DNA of 31,815 bases from Streptococcus vestibularis ATCC 49124 (lineage in GTDB: Bacteria; Bacillota; Bacilli; Lactobacillales; Streptococcaceae): contig NZ_GL831112.1 in the NCBI RefSeq assembly GCF_000188295.1, positions 38,296 through 70,110 of the forward strand, given 5' to 3'. Positions within the stretch are counted from its first letter, which is position 1. Every line of letters begins with the position of its first letter. The notes under the pieces were generated by a model. It worked only from the letters and a program-made list of their open reading frames with translations. It was not told the origin of the DNA and made no database searches. Of this stretch, positions 24,419-31,815 are shown piece by piece. Position numbers and translations under genes: made by a program.

Positions 24419-26623
24419 TTAAAGGTGTTTACCTTCATATTTTATGGTTGAACCATTCATATGTTTCACACGGGCAGAGATTTCTTTGTGGCGTCCTTTA
24501 ACCATAGGGCGAGCCTGTGGATTTCCTAAATAACCACATGTGCGTTTGACGACATCAACTGTTTTTGGATCTGTGTTGCCACAGTTAGGGCACATGAATC
24601 CACGTTCTGTTGGAGTGAAATCCCCTTCAAAATCACACTTGTAGCATTTATCAATTGGAGTATTAGTACCAAGATAGCCGACACGGTCGTAGGCAAAATC
24701 CCAGACAGATTCAAGTGCCTTAGGATTTTGTTGGAGGACTGGATACTCACAATAATGGATAAATCCACCGGTTGCACCAGCTTTTGGGTAAACTTTTTCG
24801 AATTCTAATTTTTCAAATGGTGTTGGATTTTTACGAACATCGTAGTGGAAAGAGTTGGTGTAATATTCTTTATCTGTGATATCAGTTACAACACCGAATT
24901 TTTCAGTATCCAAGCGACAGAAACGATCTGTTAAGCTTTCTGATGGTGTTGAATAAACAGAGAAATGATAGTCATATTCGTCAGACCAACTTTCACAAGC
25001 ATTTTTCATGGCTTTAACGATATTTATAGTAAATGTCTTGGCTTCTAGATTAGTCTCCCAATCGCTACCATAAAAAACAGCTGCTACTTCATAAAGCCCA
25101 ATATAACCAAGTGATACGGTTGCACGACGATGTTTAAAGAGTTGATCTACATTGTCGAACTTGCCAAGTCGTTGACCGAATGCACCATACTGATAAAGAA
25201 TAGGTGCATTGGCAGGTGTAGCTTCTTTTACCCGTTCAACTCGGTAAACAAGAGCATCTTTAGCAATTCCTATTCTTTCTTCAAAAATTTCCCAAAATTT
25301 ATCTTGGTCTCCTTTAGATTCTAGGGCAATTCTAGGAAGATTAAGGGTGACTACGCCAAGATTCATTCGTCCAGAATTAACTTCAACGCCATTTTCATCT
25401 TTCCAACCCTGAAGGAAGGAACGACATCCCATAGGGGCTTTGAAGGAACCTGTCAATTCAATGATTTTGTCATATGATAGGATATCTGGATACATACGCT
25501 TAGTAGCACATTCAAGTGCTAGCTGTTTAATGTCGTAGTTAGGTGAATTAGGTTCCAAGTTAAGTCCGCGCTTTAGGGTGAAGATGAGTTTAGGGAAAAT
25601 GGCTGTACGGTGTTCGGAGCCAAGTCCTAAAATACGAACTTGTAGGATGGCTTTTTGGATTTCACGCTCAAACCAGTTTGTTCCCAAACCAAAACCGAGA
25701 GAGGTGAATGGTGTTTGACCATTTGAGGTGAAAAGTGTATTTATCTCGTACTCAAGAGATTGCATAGCATCATAAATATCTTTACGCGTTTTAGCACGAG
25801 CATAGTCTTCCTGTTTTTCCTCAGTCACCCATTCTTTAGCATCTGCTAAATGTTTCTTGTAGTTGAGTTCTGCATAAGGCGCTAAGAACTCATCGATGCG
25901 GTCTGCTGTACATCCACCATACTGACTAGAGGCAACATTTGCGATGATTTGTGAAATTTGTGCTGTTGCAGTTTGAATGGATTTGGGACTTTCTACTTCA
26001 GCGTTACCGATTTTAAAACCATTTGCCAACATACTTTTGAAGTCAATCAAACAACAGTTTGTCATAGGCGTGTAAGGGCTGTAGTCTAAATCGTGGAAAT
26101 GGATATCTCCCTTTTGATGAGCATTTGCTACATGTGGAGGAAGCATCTTAAGTCCAACGGATTTTCCAACAATACCTGCGGTTAAATCACGTTGTGTATT
26201 GTATAAATCACTATCTTTATTGGCATTTTCATGAACAACAGCCTGATCTTTATTAACCAGTTTGTTAATGGTGAAATTGATATCAGTAGCCTGAGAACGC
26301 TCAAAATCACGTTTGGTACGGTAGTTAATGTATTCTTGAGCAATAGCGTATTCGTTAGCTTCGAGTAACTCATGCTCTACGATACTCTGAATTTCGTATA
26401 TTTTGATATTGTGAGAGAATCGATCATTGATTTCGGCCACAATACGGGTGGCAATTCCCTCCAATTTAGTCTCAATTATTGGTGTGATAGGTGTAATAGC
26501 CTCACTTGCTTTGAGAATAGCTTCATATATTTTACTTGAATCAAAGACAACCATACGACCATCGCGTTTGATGACTTTGATATCAGGGTTGACTGTAACC
26601 TTTTCTTGTTCTAATGTAATCAT
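24419..26623 (-). CDS. nrdD: Anaerobic (class III) ribonucleoside-triphosphate reductase
   Basis: NrdD reduces NTPs to dNTPs without oxygen, using a glycyl radical and formate. The 734-residue protein has the N-terminal ATP-cone regulatory domain ('IKVIKRDGRMVVFDSSKIYEAI', about 15-105). It has active-site segments such as 'YTPMTNCCLIDFKSML' and 'APMGCRSFLQG', and a zinc-binding site of four cysteines ('CYKCDF...MCPNCG', about 655-685). The glycyl-radical loop is 'RTCGYLG' with G697. The ATG at 26623 has GAGGTGA 8 bases upstream. Transcription starts from an extended -10 promoter overlapped by an NrdR box, so repression when dNTP/ATP pools are high is expected. It heads an operon with the 43-aa gene, the acetyltransferase and nrdG. 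Confidence 0.97.
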   Translation of the reverse strand: MITLEQEKVTVNPDIKVIKRDGRMVVFDSSKIYEAILKASEAITPITPIIETKLEGIATRIVAEINDRFSHNIKIYEIQSIVEHELLEANEYAIAQEYINYRTKRDFERSQATDINFTINKLVNKDQAVVHENANKDSDLYNTQRDLTAGIVGKSVGLKMLPPHVANAHQKGDIHFHDLDYSPYTPMTNCCLIDFKSMLANGFKIGNAEVESPKSIQTATAQISQIIANVASSQYGGCTADRIDEFLAPYAELNYKKHLADAKEWVTEEKQEDYARAKTRKDIYDAMQSLEYEINTLFTSNGQTPFTSLGFGLGTNWFEREIQKAILQVRILGLGSEHRTAIFPKLIFTLKRGLNLEPNSPNYDIKQLALECATKRMYPDILSYDKIIELTGSFKAPMGCRSFLQGWKDENGVEVNSGRMNLGVVTLNLPRIALESKGDQDKFWEIFEERIGIAKDALVYRVERVKEATPANAPILYQYGAFGQRLGKFDNVDQLFKHRRATVSLGYIGLYEVAAVFYGSDWETNLEAKTFTINIVKAMKNACESWSDEYDYHFSVYSTPSESLTDRFCRLDTEKFGVVTDITDKEYYTNSFHYDVRKNPTPFEKLEFEKVYPKAGATGGFIHYCEYPVLQQNPKALESVWDFAYDRVGYLGTNTPIDKCYKCDFEGDFTPTERGFMCPNCGNTDPKTVDVVKRTCGYLGNPQARPMVKGRHKEISARVKHMNGSTIKYEGKHL

Positions 26624-26644
26624 CTAAAAATCACCTCGCTACTA

Positions 26645-26672
26645 ATTATAGCACTAGGTAAAAAAAAATCAA
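26645..26672 (-). promoter_or_regulatory. nrdD promoter
   Basis: On the - strand TTGATT (26672-26667), a 16-bp spacer and TG-C-TATAAT with TATAAT at 26650-26645. The -35 overlaps the downstream NrdR box. Confidence 0.7.
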
Positions 26673-26717
26673 TATATTGTGGTATATTTTTATATCAACC
26701 ACTATATATTGATTTTT
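26661..26717 (-). terminator. Hairpin terminator that also carries the NrdR boxes
   Basis: Arms 26664-26683 and 26698-26717 pair over 20 bp with one mismatch. On the - strand the stem is followed by eight or nine T residues, 4 bases after the stop of the upstream membrane-protein gene, so it is a strong intrinsic terminator. The same arms contain the two NrdR boxes of nrdD. Confidence 0.8.
26670..26711. promoter_or_regulatory. Tandem NrdR boxes
   Basis: CAATATATTG (26670-26679) and CTATATATTG (26702-26711) both match the NrdR core CWATATATWG. Their centres are 32 bp apart, three helical turns, the classic spacing. One box overlaps the -35 of nrdD. Confidence 0.8.
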
Positions 26718-26721
26718 CAAC

Positions 26722-28368
26722 CTATTTTAGGACATAGACAGTATATCGTTCAACGCCTTTTACAGGTGCTTTTTTATAGTTTTTTGAAAGTGTCGATTTA
26801 ATCTCAGAAGGCAATTGCGTATCTTGCTGGACAACGATATATTGTGCAGAGTCCTGAATAAGAGTGTCTAAAAGAGCCTTTTGATGACTTGGTTTAGCTG
26901 TGTTAAGTTCTGGAAGAACAAATGGTGAAGCTGATTTACGATTACTTCTCAAATAAATTTTTGCTGATGAATCATAAACGTAAATAGTTTCATCTTTCTT
27001 GGTATTTTTAGCGAGGTAATTTGCGACAGTGCTACGTTCAGCATTATTTCCTAAATTAAATAGGAACATGATGATTGGCATAGCAAAGGCAAATGCAAAA
27101 ACTATTATAGGTAAGAAATAATTACGGCTAAGGAAGATACCAAAAACTTTTAGCGTGTGGATTTGGTTAGCATTACGACGTCGGTGAGAGGTTCGCTTCG
27201 CTCTTTTTTTAATAGCATCATCTAAAGAAAGTGCTGTCAAGACTAGACCATAAGGTACGATGTTGAGAATACTGTAAAGTCCAAAACTTTGAGAGAACAA
27301 GCTGTAAACCACTGTAAAGATAAAACTAAGGAGTAGTACCCACTTGATACTCTTATCTTTAGCATAGCCCATAAGGTGGTTGCTTGTAGTAAGTGCACCA
27401 ATAAGTAATCCAGAGCCGATAACAGCAAAACTTTGGTAAGCTAACGTAAGTAGAAAGTTATTTTTTTCTACAGTGAGTTGTGTAAAGTTGTAAACCAAAA
27501 CTTGGTTAACATAGTCTGATGTAATTTGTAAATTTAGGATAAAGTAAAGACATAGATACAATACTAGAATGTTACCAAAAATAATACAAAGAACTTGATA
27601 AAAACCACGAGCAAAGTGTTTGTTGACAAGGTTGTAAACGAAGATTGTCACAAGTGACAATATCCAGAAAATAAGAGTTCGAGCTTCAAAAAGAGCTCCC
27701 GCAGTGCCAGCGAAGCCGTAAAGAATAAAGGCTTCATCACGACTGTGACCCGCAAAGTAACGAGTTAAGAAGAAGATGGCACCTAGGACAAAAGGCATGG
27801 CAAATTGGATAGGGTAGAGACCACCAAAACCAAATGTGCCGTTAATTACAAAGAAAATGATACTAATTAGAGTGGCAATCTCCTTATTACTTGTCATGTG
27901 CATGACAGTCTTGTAAAGGTAAGTACCAGAAAGATAGTAGGTAAGGGTTTGTATAGGAATTAGCCAAAGAGTTGATCCTAAACGGAAAGCCAGAGAAACT
28001 AGGAAGTAATAAAAGAACCCACCTGTCGCAAAAAAGTCAGAGTAAGGTAAGCTACCATTGGCAAACATTTTTGCAATGTAAAGGTTTTGAGACTGTATAT
28101 TATTGGCAAAGTCTGTAAAGTAGGGAACTGATATACTAAAAATACTCAAAATCAAACTGAGAATCAGAATATGACCTTTATGCTTCCGTGGAATTGAAAT
28201 CTTAGTTTTTTTCTCTGTTTGAGAAGAATTAGAATCGTCTGTATGTCCCTGAATTGTCACTTCAATCTTTTCGGATTGATTATCTTGTGTATGAGATCGA
28301 TGGTGGCTTCGATGATAACCTTGGTAGCCACTTGAATCTAAAGTATTGTCTTTGTTGTATGGACTCAC
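26722..28368 (-). CDS. Polytopic membrane protein, GT-C glycosyltransferase-like
   Basis: A 548-residue membrane protein with a hydrophilic His/Ser-rich N-terminus ('YHRSHHRSHTQDNQ', about 1-65). About eleven to twelve membrane helices follow (about 68-440), then a soluble C-terminal domain of about 110 residues ('ETIYVYDSSAKIYLRSNRKSA'). The first loop 'QNLYIAKMFANGSLPYSDFFATGGFFYY' resembles the aspartate-bearing loop of PMT/ArnT-type GT-C transferases, which use polyprenyl-phosphate sugars. That makes a role in cell-envelope glycosylation likely but unproven. The start is GTG 28368, with AAAGGAG 8 bases upstream. It is a single gene with its own promoter, closed by the hairpin that also serves as nrdD operator. 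Confidence 0.75.
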   Translation of the reverse strand: MSPYNKDNTLDSSGYQGYHRSHHRSHTQDNQSEKIEVTIQGHTDDSNSSQTEKKTKISIPRKHKGHILILSLILSIFSISVPYFTDFANNIQSQNLYIAKMFANGSLPYSDFFATGGFFYYFLVSLAFRLGSTLWLIPIQTLTYYLSGTYLYKTVMHMTSNKEIATLISIIFFVINGTFGFGGLYPIQFAMPFVLGAIFFLTRYFAGHSRDEAFILYGFAGTAGALFEARTLIFWILSLVTIFVYNLVNKHFARGFYQVLCIIFGNILVLYLCLYFILNLQITSDYVNQVLVYNFTQLTVEKNNFLLTLAYQSFAVIGSGLLIGALTTSNHLMGYAKDKSIKWVLLLSFIFTVVYSLFSQSFGLYSILNIVPYGLVLTALSLDDAIKKRAKRTSHRRRNANQIHTLKVFGIFLSRNYFLPIIVFAFAFAMPIIMFLFNLGNNAERSTVANYLAKNTKKDETIYVYDSSAKIYLRSNRKSASPFVLPELNTAKPSHQKALLDTLIQDSAQYIVVQQDTQLPSEIKSTLSKNYKKAPVKGVERYTVYVLK

Positions 28369-28439
28369 AATTAAACTCCTTTGTTGACATTTGGAAAGTT
28401 ATAAATAAAAGGGTCTTATCCCCTAATTGTCTTATTTAA

Positions 28440-28467
28440 AGTATATCAGATAATACCATTTAGTCAA
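28440..28467 (-). promoter_or_regulatory. Promoter of the GT-C-like gene
   Basis: On the - strand TTGACT (28467-28462), 16 bases, and extended -10 TG-A-TATACT (TATACT at 28445-28440). The leader can form AAATAA/TTATTT and AGGG/CCCT helices. Confidence 0.7.
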
Positions 28468-28504
28468 TTTTCCTCTAATTTCTTACATTTAAGAAAAAAA
28501 TATC

Positions 28505-28543
28505 TAAAAAAGAGACTGAGATACAATATCCCAATCTCTTTTT
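28505..28543 (-). terminator. Terminator after the DUF1292 gene
   Basis: AAAAAGAGA on both arms (about 28506-28523 with 28527-28543) forms an imperfect 17-bp stem. On the - strand the T-run is six long. Confidence 0.85.
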
Positions 28544-28580
28544 AACAAGTCATTTCTTTACCTATGGCATTGATTATTTA

Positions 28581-28886
28581 TTAGTTTTCGTCGATAAAGC
28601 TATTGAAAACTTCTTCAATCATATCCCATTCAGCATCTGAATCTTCAGGGATTGGTTGAAGGTCGCCTTCAGTACCGTCTTCATTTTCAGTGAATGAGTA
28701 TGCTTGGATTTCAATTTCTCCGTTAGCATCTTCTTCAGCACCAGCTGGTACCAAAAGAACATAGTTTTTACCAAATTCTTCGCGTCCATCAATAGTCAAC
28801 AAGATTTCAAAAAGTGTTTCATTTCCTTGTTCGTCTACTAAAGTGATGACTTCATGATCATGGTTGTGGTCGTGATTGTGTGACAT
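28581..28886 (-). CDS. DUF1292 family protein
   Basis: A 101-residue acidic protein of the YrzB/DUF1292 family, function unknown. It begins with a striking His/Asp/Asn run ('[12 protein letters not shown]') that could bind metal. It continues with '[21 protein letters not shown]', '[10 protein letters not shown]' and a '[18 protein letters not shown]' tail, all typical of the family. AAGGAGAAC precedes the ATG by about 6 bases. It is the last of the ireB-ruvX-DUF1292 cluster that is conserved through the Firmicutes; a hairpin at 28925-28962 separates it from ruvX and may reduce its expression. Confidence 0.88.
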   Translation of the reverse strand: MSHNHDHNHDHEVITLVDEQGNETLFEILLTIDGREEFGKNYVLLVPAGAEEDANGEIEIQAYSFTENEDGTEGDLQPIPEDSDAEWDMIEEVFNSFIDEN

Positions 28887-28924
28887 ATTGTTCTCCTTTT
28901 TGAAGAGAGCGCTGAATAGTGATA

Positions 28925-28962
28925 AAAATCTAGTATATTTGCTTGGTAGTTTACTAGATTTT
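28925..28962 (-). terminator. Hairpin between ruvX and the DUF1292 gene
   Basis: AAAATCTAGTA (28925-28935) pairs perfectly with TACTAGATTTT (28952-28962). On the - strand the stem ends in TTTTT. It may act as a partial terminator. Confidence 0.7.
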
Positions 28963-28993
28963 CGTATGGCTATTAGGTCTCTATTACACTTTC

Positions 28994-29413
28994 TTAAAAC
29001 ATTCGATCGAGGTAGTTTTGTAGAATAAGTTGGGCAGCTAATTTATCAATAACTTTTTTACGTTTACCACGGCTGACATCTGCTTGTTCAACTAACATAC
29101 GCTCGGCTTGAACAGTTGTCAAGCGCTCATCTTGGTAATCTACAGGAATTTCAAAGATTTCCTTGATTTTGTCTCCATAAGCTTTGCTTGCTTCAACACG
29201 CGGTCCTTCAGTGTTATTCATATTTTTAGGAAGACCAACGACAAATTTTTCTACCTTATATTCTTTAACGAGTTCGCCTAGTCGGTCAAAACCAAACTCT
29301 TCAGCCTCCTCGTCAATTTTGATAATTTCAACGCCTTGGGCTGTAAAACCGAGGGGATCACTAATCGCAACTCCTACTGTTTTTGAGCCAACATCAAGTC
29401 CCATTACTCGCAT
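28994..29413 (-). CDS. ruvX: RuvX/YqgF family Holliday junction resolvase-like nuclease
   Basis: A 139-residue RNase H-fold nuclease, described as a putative Holliday junction resolvase and, in E. coli (YqgF), as acting on pre-16S rRNA. The catalytic-site landmarks are '[19 protein letters not shown]' with D7, '[14 protein letters not shown]' and the acidic '[16 protein letters not shown]'. ATG 29413 overlaps the ireB stop codon by one base (TAATG), so the two are translated together. Confidence 0.94.
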   Translation of the reverse strand: MRVMGLDVGSKTVGVAISDPLGFTAQGVEIIKIDEEAEEFGFDRLGELVKEYKVEKFVVGLPKNMNNTEGPRVEASKAYGDKIKEIFEIPVDYQDERLTTVQAERMLVEQADVSRGKRKKVIDKLAAQLILQNYLDRMF

Positions 29414-29679
29414 TAGAGGTCAATTCCATTTCCTTTAAGATAATAGCGAACGAGTTCTTCAACGATTTCATCACGTTCGTATTTACGAATCTGGTTACGG
29501 GCGTCATTATAACGCGGAACATAAGCAGGGTCACCGCTCAGAACATAACCGACGATTTGGTTGATAGGATTATAACCTTTCTCAGCCAACGAACGGTAGA
29601 CATTTGTCAAAGTATTACTGATTTCATCTTTGCTACCGTCGTCTAGGTTGAAACGAACAGTTTCATCTGTAAATCCCAT
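29413..29679 (-). CDS. ireB: IreB family regulatory phosphoprotein
   Basis: An 88-residue protein of the IreB/DUF965 (UPF0297) family. In Enterococcus faecalis IreB is phosphorylated by the PASTA kinase IreK on N-terminal threonines and tunes cephalosporin resistance. The N-terminus here, [14 protein letters not shown], keeps both threonines (T4 and T7). '[46 protein letters not shown]' is the family core. GAAGGTG precedes the ATG by 7 bases. It is first in the cluster with ruvX and DUF1292. Confidence 0.94.
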   Translation of the reverse strand: MGFTDETVRFNLDDGSKDEISNTLTNVYRSLAEKGYNPINQIVGYVLSGDPAYVPRYNDARNQIRKYERDEIVEELVRYYLKGNGIDL

Positions 29680-29720
29680 ACTGACACCTTCTTTCTATAA
29701 GAATTATCTGTTAGTTCTTT

Positions 29721-29729
29721 ATTATAACA
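29721..29729 (-). promoter_or_regulatory. ireB promoter (extended -10)
   Basis: On the - strand TG-T-TATAAT with TATAAT at 29726-29721; no clear -35. Confidence 0.6.
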
Positions 29730-29760
29730 TAAGTATAGCCAAAAGGGAAAGACGATGAAC

Positions 29761-29787
29761 AAAAAAGAGATGACTAAAGTCATCTCT
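29761..29787 (-). terminator. rpmB terminator
   Basis: AGAGATGACT (29766-29775) pairs with AGTCATCTCT (29778-29787). On the - strand it is followed by TTTTT. Confidence 0.9.
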
Positions 29788-29802
29788 CTATATCCAATAA
29801 GA

Positions 29803-29991
29803 TTAAACGCGTTCAACTTTACCAGATTTAAGCGCACGAGCTGAAGCCCAAACTTTTTTAGGTTTACCATCAACAAGGATAGTAACTTTTTGAAGGTTAG
29901 GTTTAACGGCACGTTTAGTTTTGTTCATAGCGTGTGAACGGTTGTTTCCAGAAACAGTTTTACGTCCTGTAAAGTAACATACTTTAGCCAT
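29803..29991 (-). CDS. rpmB: 50S ribosomal protein L28
   Basis: A 62-residue L28, late-assembling in the large subunit. The signature '[23 protein letters not shown]' and '[13 protein letters not shown]', and the end '[12 protein letters not shown]', are typical. It has a single cysteine and no CXXC zinc pairs. AGGAGG stands 10 bases before the ATG. It is monocistronic with its own promoter and terminator. The leader contains a GTGCTAGCAC palindrome (about 30029-30038). Confidence 0.97.
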   Translation of the reverse strand: MAKVCYFTGRKTVSGNNRSHAMNKTKRAVKPNLQKVTILVDGKPKKVWASARALKSGKVERV

Positions 29992-30050
29992 TTCGTGTTT
30001 TCCTCCTAGGTAGAATTTATTACGGATGTGCTAGCACCACATACCAAAAC

Positions 30051-30079
30051 ATTCTATCATAAGAATTTAGGTTTGACAA
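30051..30079 (-). promoter_or_regulatory. rpmB promoter
   Basis: On the - strand TTGTCA (30079-30074), a 17-bp spacer and extended -10 TG-A-TAGAAT (TAGAAT at 30056-30051). Confidence 0.7.
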
Positions 30080-30124
30080 GAACTATTTATAATTTCTTTT
30101 TGTAACAAAATAGTATATGCTTAT

Positions 30125-30130
30125 TATAAT
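30125..30130 (+). promoter_or_regulatory. rarA -10
   Basis: TATAAT at 30125-30130 with a weak -35 (TGTAAC, 30101-30106). AAAAAAGGAGAG follows, about 5 bases before the rarA ATG. Confidence 0.5.
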
Positions 30131-30160
30131 AAGAAAAAATCAGTTAAAAAAGGAGAGAAG

Positions 30161-31429
30161 ATGCCAGATAATCTTGCTCTACGCATGCGTCCACGTACAA
30201 TTTCAGAGGTGATTGGTCAGAAGCATCTGGTTGGTGAAGGTAAAATTATTTGCCGTATGGTAGAAGCAAATATGCTGTCGTCAATGATTCTCTACGGGCC
30301 ACCAGGAATCGGGAAGACCTCAATAGCTAGTGCTATTGCAGGAACAACAAAATTTGCTTTTAGAACCTTTAATGCTACTGTTGATAGCAAGAAACGCCTA
30401 CAGGAAATTGCGGAAGAGGCTAAATTTTCAGGTAGCTTAGTTCTGCTTCTAGATGAGATTCATCGTTTGGATAAAGCTAAACAAGACTTTTTATTACCAC
30501 TCTTAGAGAATGGTAATATTATCATGATTGGGGCTACAACGGAAAATCCGTTTTTTTCTGTCACACCAGCCATCCGTAGTCGTGTACAAATATTTGAATT
30601 GGAACCACTCTCTAACGAGGATATTAAGGAAGCTATTCTAGGAGTTCTAGAGGATAAGGAGCGTGGCTTTGACTTTGATGTCCAGTTAGATGAAGATGCT
30701 CTAGATTTTATTGCTACGGCTACTAATGGTGATTTACGTTCGGCTTATAATTCCTTAGACTTAGCTGTCATGTCGACGCCAGCTTCAGAAGATGGATTTC
30801 GTCATATTACTTTAGATACAGTGGAAAATAGTTTACAACGTAGCTATATCACCATGGATAAAGACGGTGATGGACACTATGATGTGCTTTCTGCTTTGCA
30901 AAAATCTATTCGAGGCTCTGATGTTAATGCCAGTCTTCATTATGCAGCACGTTTAGTTGAAGCAGGAGATCTCCCTAGTCTAGCACGACGCTTGACTGTG
31001 ATTGCATACGAGGATATTGGTTTAGCTAATCCTGATGCGCAAGTTCACACGGTTACAGCTTTGGAAGCTGCACAGAAAGTAGGTTTTCCAGAGGCTCGTA
31101 TTTTGATAGCCAATGTAGTTGTTGACTTAGCTTTATCTCCTAAGTCAAACTCGGCTTATATGGCTATGGATGCTGCCTTGGCAGACCTTAGAAAATCAGG
31201 AAATTTACCGATTCCTCGTCATTTGAGAGATGGACACTATGCTGGAAGCAAGGAACTGGGCAATGCACAAGATTACAAGTATCCTCATGCTTATCCTGAA
31301 AAGTGGGTTAAACAACAATATCTTCCGGATAAATTAAGAGGTGTGAATTATTTCCAACCCAATGAAACCGGGAAATATGAAAGAGCTCTTGGAGCTAATA
31401 AAGAACGGATCGATAAGTTATCTAGGTAA
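30161..31429 (+). CDS. rarA: Replication-associated recombination protein A (RarA/MgsA)
   Basis: A AAA+ clamp-loader-like ATPase that acts at stalled replication forks. The 422-residue protein has Walker A 'YGPPGIGKTS' (about residues 45-54), Walker B 'LLLDEIHRLDKAKQ', sensor 1 'MIGATTENP' and the arginine finger in 'AIRSRVQIF'. The C-terminal tetramerisation domain has 'ALQKSIRGSDVNASLHY' and 'RHLRDGHYAGSKELG'. The Shine-Dalgarno is strong. It is followed without an obvious terminator by the 6S-like RNA promoter. Confidence 0.96.
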   Translation: MPDNLALRMRPRTISEVIGQKHLVGEGKIICRMVEANMLSSMILYGPPGIGKTSIASAIAGTTKFAFRTFNATVDSKKRLQEIAEEAKFSGSLVLLLDEIHRLDKAKQDFLLPLLENGNIIMIGATTENPFFSVTPAIRSRVQIFELEPLSNEDIKEAILGVLEDKERGFDFDVQLDEDALDFIATATNGDLRSAYNSLDLAVMSTPASEDGFRHITLDTVENSLQRSYITMDKDGDGHYDVLSALQKSIRGSDVNASLHYAARLVEAGDLPSLARRLTVIAYEDIGLANPDAQVHTVTALEAAQKVGFPEARILIANVVVDLALSPKSNSAYMAMDAALADLRKSGNLPIPRHLRDGHYAGSKELGNAQDYKYPHAYPEKWVKQQYLPDKLRGVNYFQPNETGKYERALGANKERIDKLSR

Positions 31430-31477
31430 TACGAGAGGAATCAACGAAAACGATTGCAAAAAAATTGATTTTTCCTC

Positions 31478-31505
31478 TTGCAATAATTTTCAAAAGTGGT
31501 ATTAT
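31478..31505 (+). promoter_or_regulatory. Promoter of the 6S-like RNA
   Basis: TTGCAA (31478-31483), 16 bases, then an extended -10 with TG (31497-31498) and TATTAT (31500-31505). The predicted start is near 31512. The -35 is part of an inverted repeat ATTGCAA (31453-31459) / TTGCAAT (31478-31484). Confidence 0.65.
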
Positions 31506-31511
31506 AAGAAC

Positions 31512-31710
31512 ATAGAAATTGCTGTGGTATACGAATCCACATATAAGTGTTGACCGACTAATTTTTGTATTATCGGGAGACAGAGGTCTATTAACAGTGT
31601 GCAGGCTGGCTCACCCAGAAGCAACTGAAGTTAGTAGCGAGTCGCCCACCTGCTTTTTACGTCGCGGGTTCAATACAAACCGTGGATCATCGGTACCAAT
31701 ACAGCATCCA
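31512..31710 (+). ncRNA. ssrS: 6S RNA (probable)
   Basis: 6S RNA imitates an open promoter and holds the housekeeping RNA polymerase in stationary phase. The 5' and 3' ends close a long interrupted helix: GCTGT (31521-31525) with ACAGC (31701-31705), GGTA with TACC, CGA with TCG, ATCCAC (31535-31540) with GTGGAT (31682-31687). A second helix follows: GTGTTGACC (31547-31555) with GGGTTCAATAC (31666-31676). After a large internal bubble, the apical arm closes with GCAGG (31601-31605) and CCTGC (31649-31653). Length of about 199 nt, rod shape and central bubble are those of 6S RNA. The position after rarA also fits what I recall for streptococci. A covariance-model search would settle it. Confidence 0.75.
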
Positions 31711-31783
31711 GCCTCCTTAGCTCAGTTGGTAGAGCAGTGGACTCTTAATCCATGGGTCACAGGTTCGAGCCCTGTAGGGGGCA
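31711..31783 (+). tRNA. tRNA-Lys (anticodon CTT)
   Basis: A complete 73-base cloverleaf: acceptor GCCTCCT/AGGGGGC, D arm GCTC-AGTTGGTA-GAGC, anticodon arm GTGGA/TCCAT with anticodon CTT at 31744-31746, a TTCGAGC T-loop, and discriminator A. CCA is not encoded. It starts one base after the predicted end of the 6S-like RNA, with no terminator or promoter between. It reads AAG codons and has C34, so unlike tRNA-Lys(TTT) it is not a substrate of MnmA or MnmG. Confidence 0.97.
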
Positions 31784-31815
31784 TAGAAATACAGAAGAAA
31801 AAGCCTTGATTTAAA

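Noticed and set aside
31519..31809. 96-codon + strand frame
   Set aside because: It runs through the 6S-like RNA and the whole tRNA-Lys, which have clear RNA structure; not a gene.

Overview
The window is typical low-GC Firmicute housekeeping DNA and almost certainly comes from a Streptococcus. The evidence is the cluster gdpP-rplI-dnaB, the cysteine-free L32/L33 pair, the class III nrdD/nrdG locus, the ireB-ruvX-DUF1292 cluster, and rarA followed by a 6S-like RNA and tRNA-Lys. Protein sequences look closest to the salivarius group (S. salivarius, S. thermophilus, S. vestibularis), but the species is inferred from remembered family resemblance, not from a search. No prophage, insertion sequence, CRISPR array or integrated element is visible.

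Layout. 1-8.9 kb, all on the + strand: the tail of a membrane protein, tRNA wobble-modification genes mnmA and mnmG, c-di-AMP phosphodiesterase gdpP overlapping in expression with rplI, replicative helicase dnaB, a veg-family gene and rpsD with a long leader. 9-16.1 kb is more accessory and mixed in orientation: two small unknown or membrane proteins, a TetR regulator divergent from a large YhgE/Pip envelope protein, a PadR-DUF1700-DUF4097 operon whose last gene is frameshifted, a Nudix hydrolase, a gap with a possible gene remnant, and rpmF-rpmG. 16.3-23.1 kb is on the + strand: a methionine-synthase-like gene with a MET-box-like site, hisS, a small unknown gene, aspS, a YitT membrane protein and yaaA. 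23.1-30 kb is on the - strand: the anaerobic ribonucleotide reductase operon nrdD-(43-aa gene)-GNAT-nrdG, a GT-C-like membrane protein, ireB-ruvX-DUF1292 and rpmB. 30.1-31.8 kb: rarA, a 6S-like RNA and tRNA-Lys(CTT).

The functions are mostly information processing: tRNA modification and charging, ribosomal proteins, replication and repair, and dNTP supply. The envelope and regulatory genes are fitted between them.

The least ordinary signals are in non-coding logic. (1) Three exact DnaA boxes plus one near-exact box lie in the same orientation and reading frame inside yaaA, whose mRNA also looks leaderless. (2) A 20-bp hairpin forms the terminator of the upstream gene and also carries both NrdR boxes of the nrdD promoter. 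(3) At mnmG and hisS the Shine-Dalgarno sequence points to a micro-ORF that overlaps the real start codon. (4) mnmG has a branched leader RNA. (5) The rpsD leader can fold over its own ribosome binding site. (6) The 6S-like RNA runs straight into a tRNA with no terminator between them.
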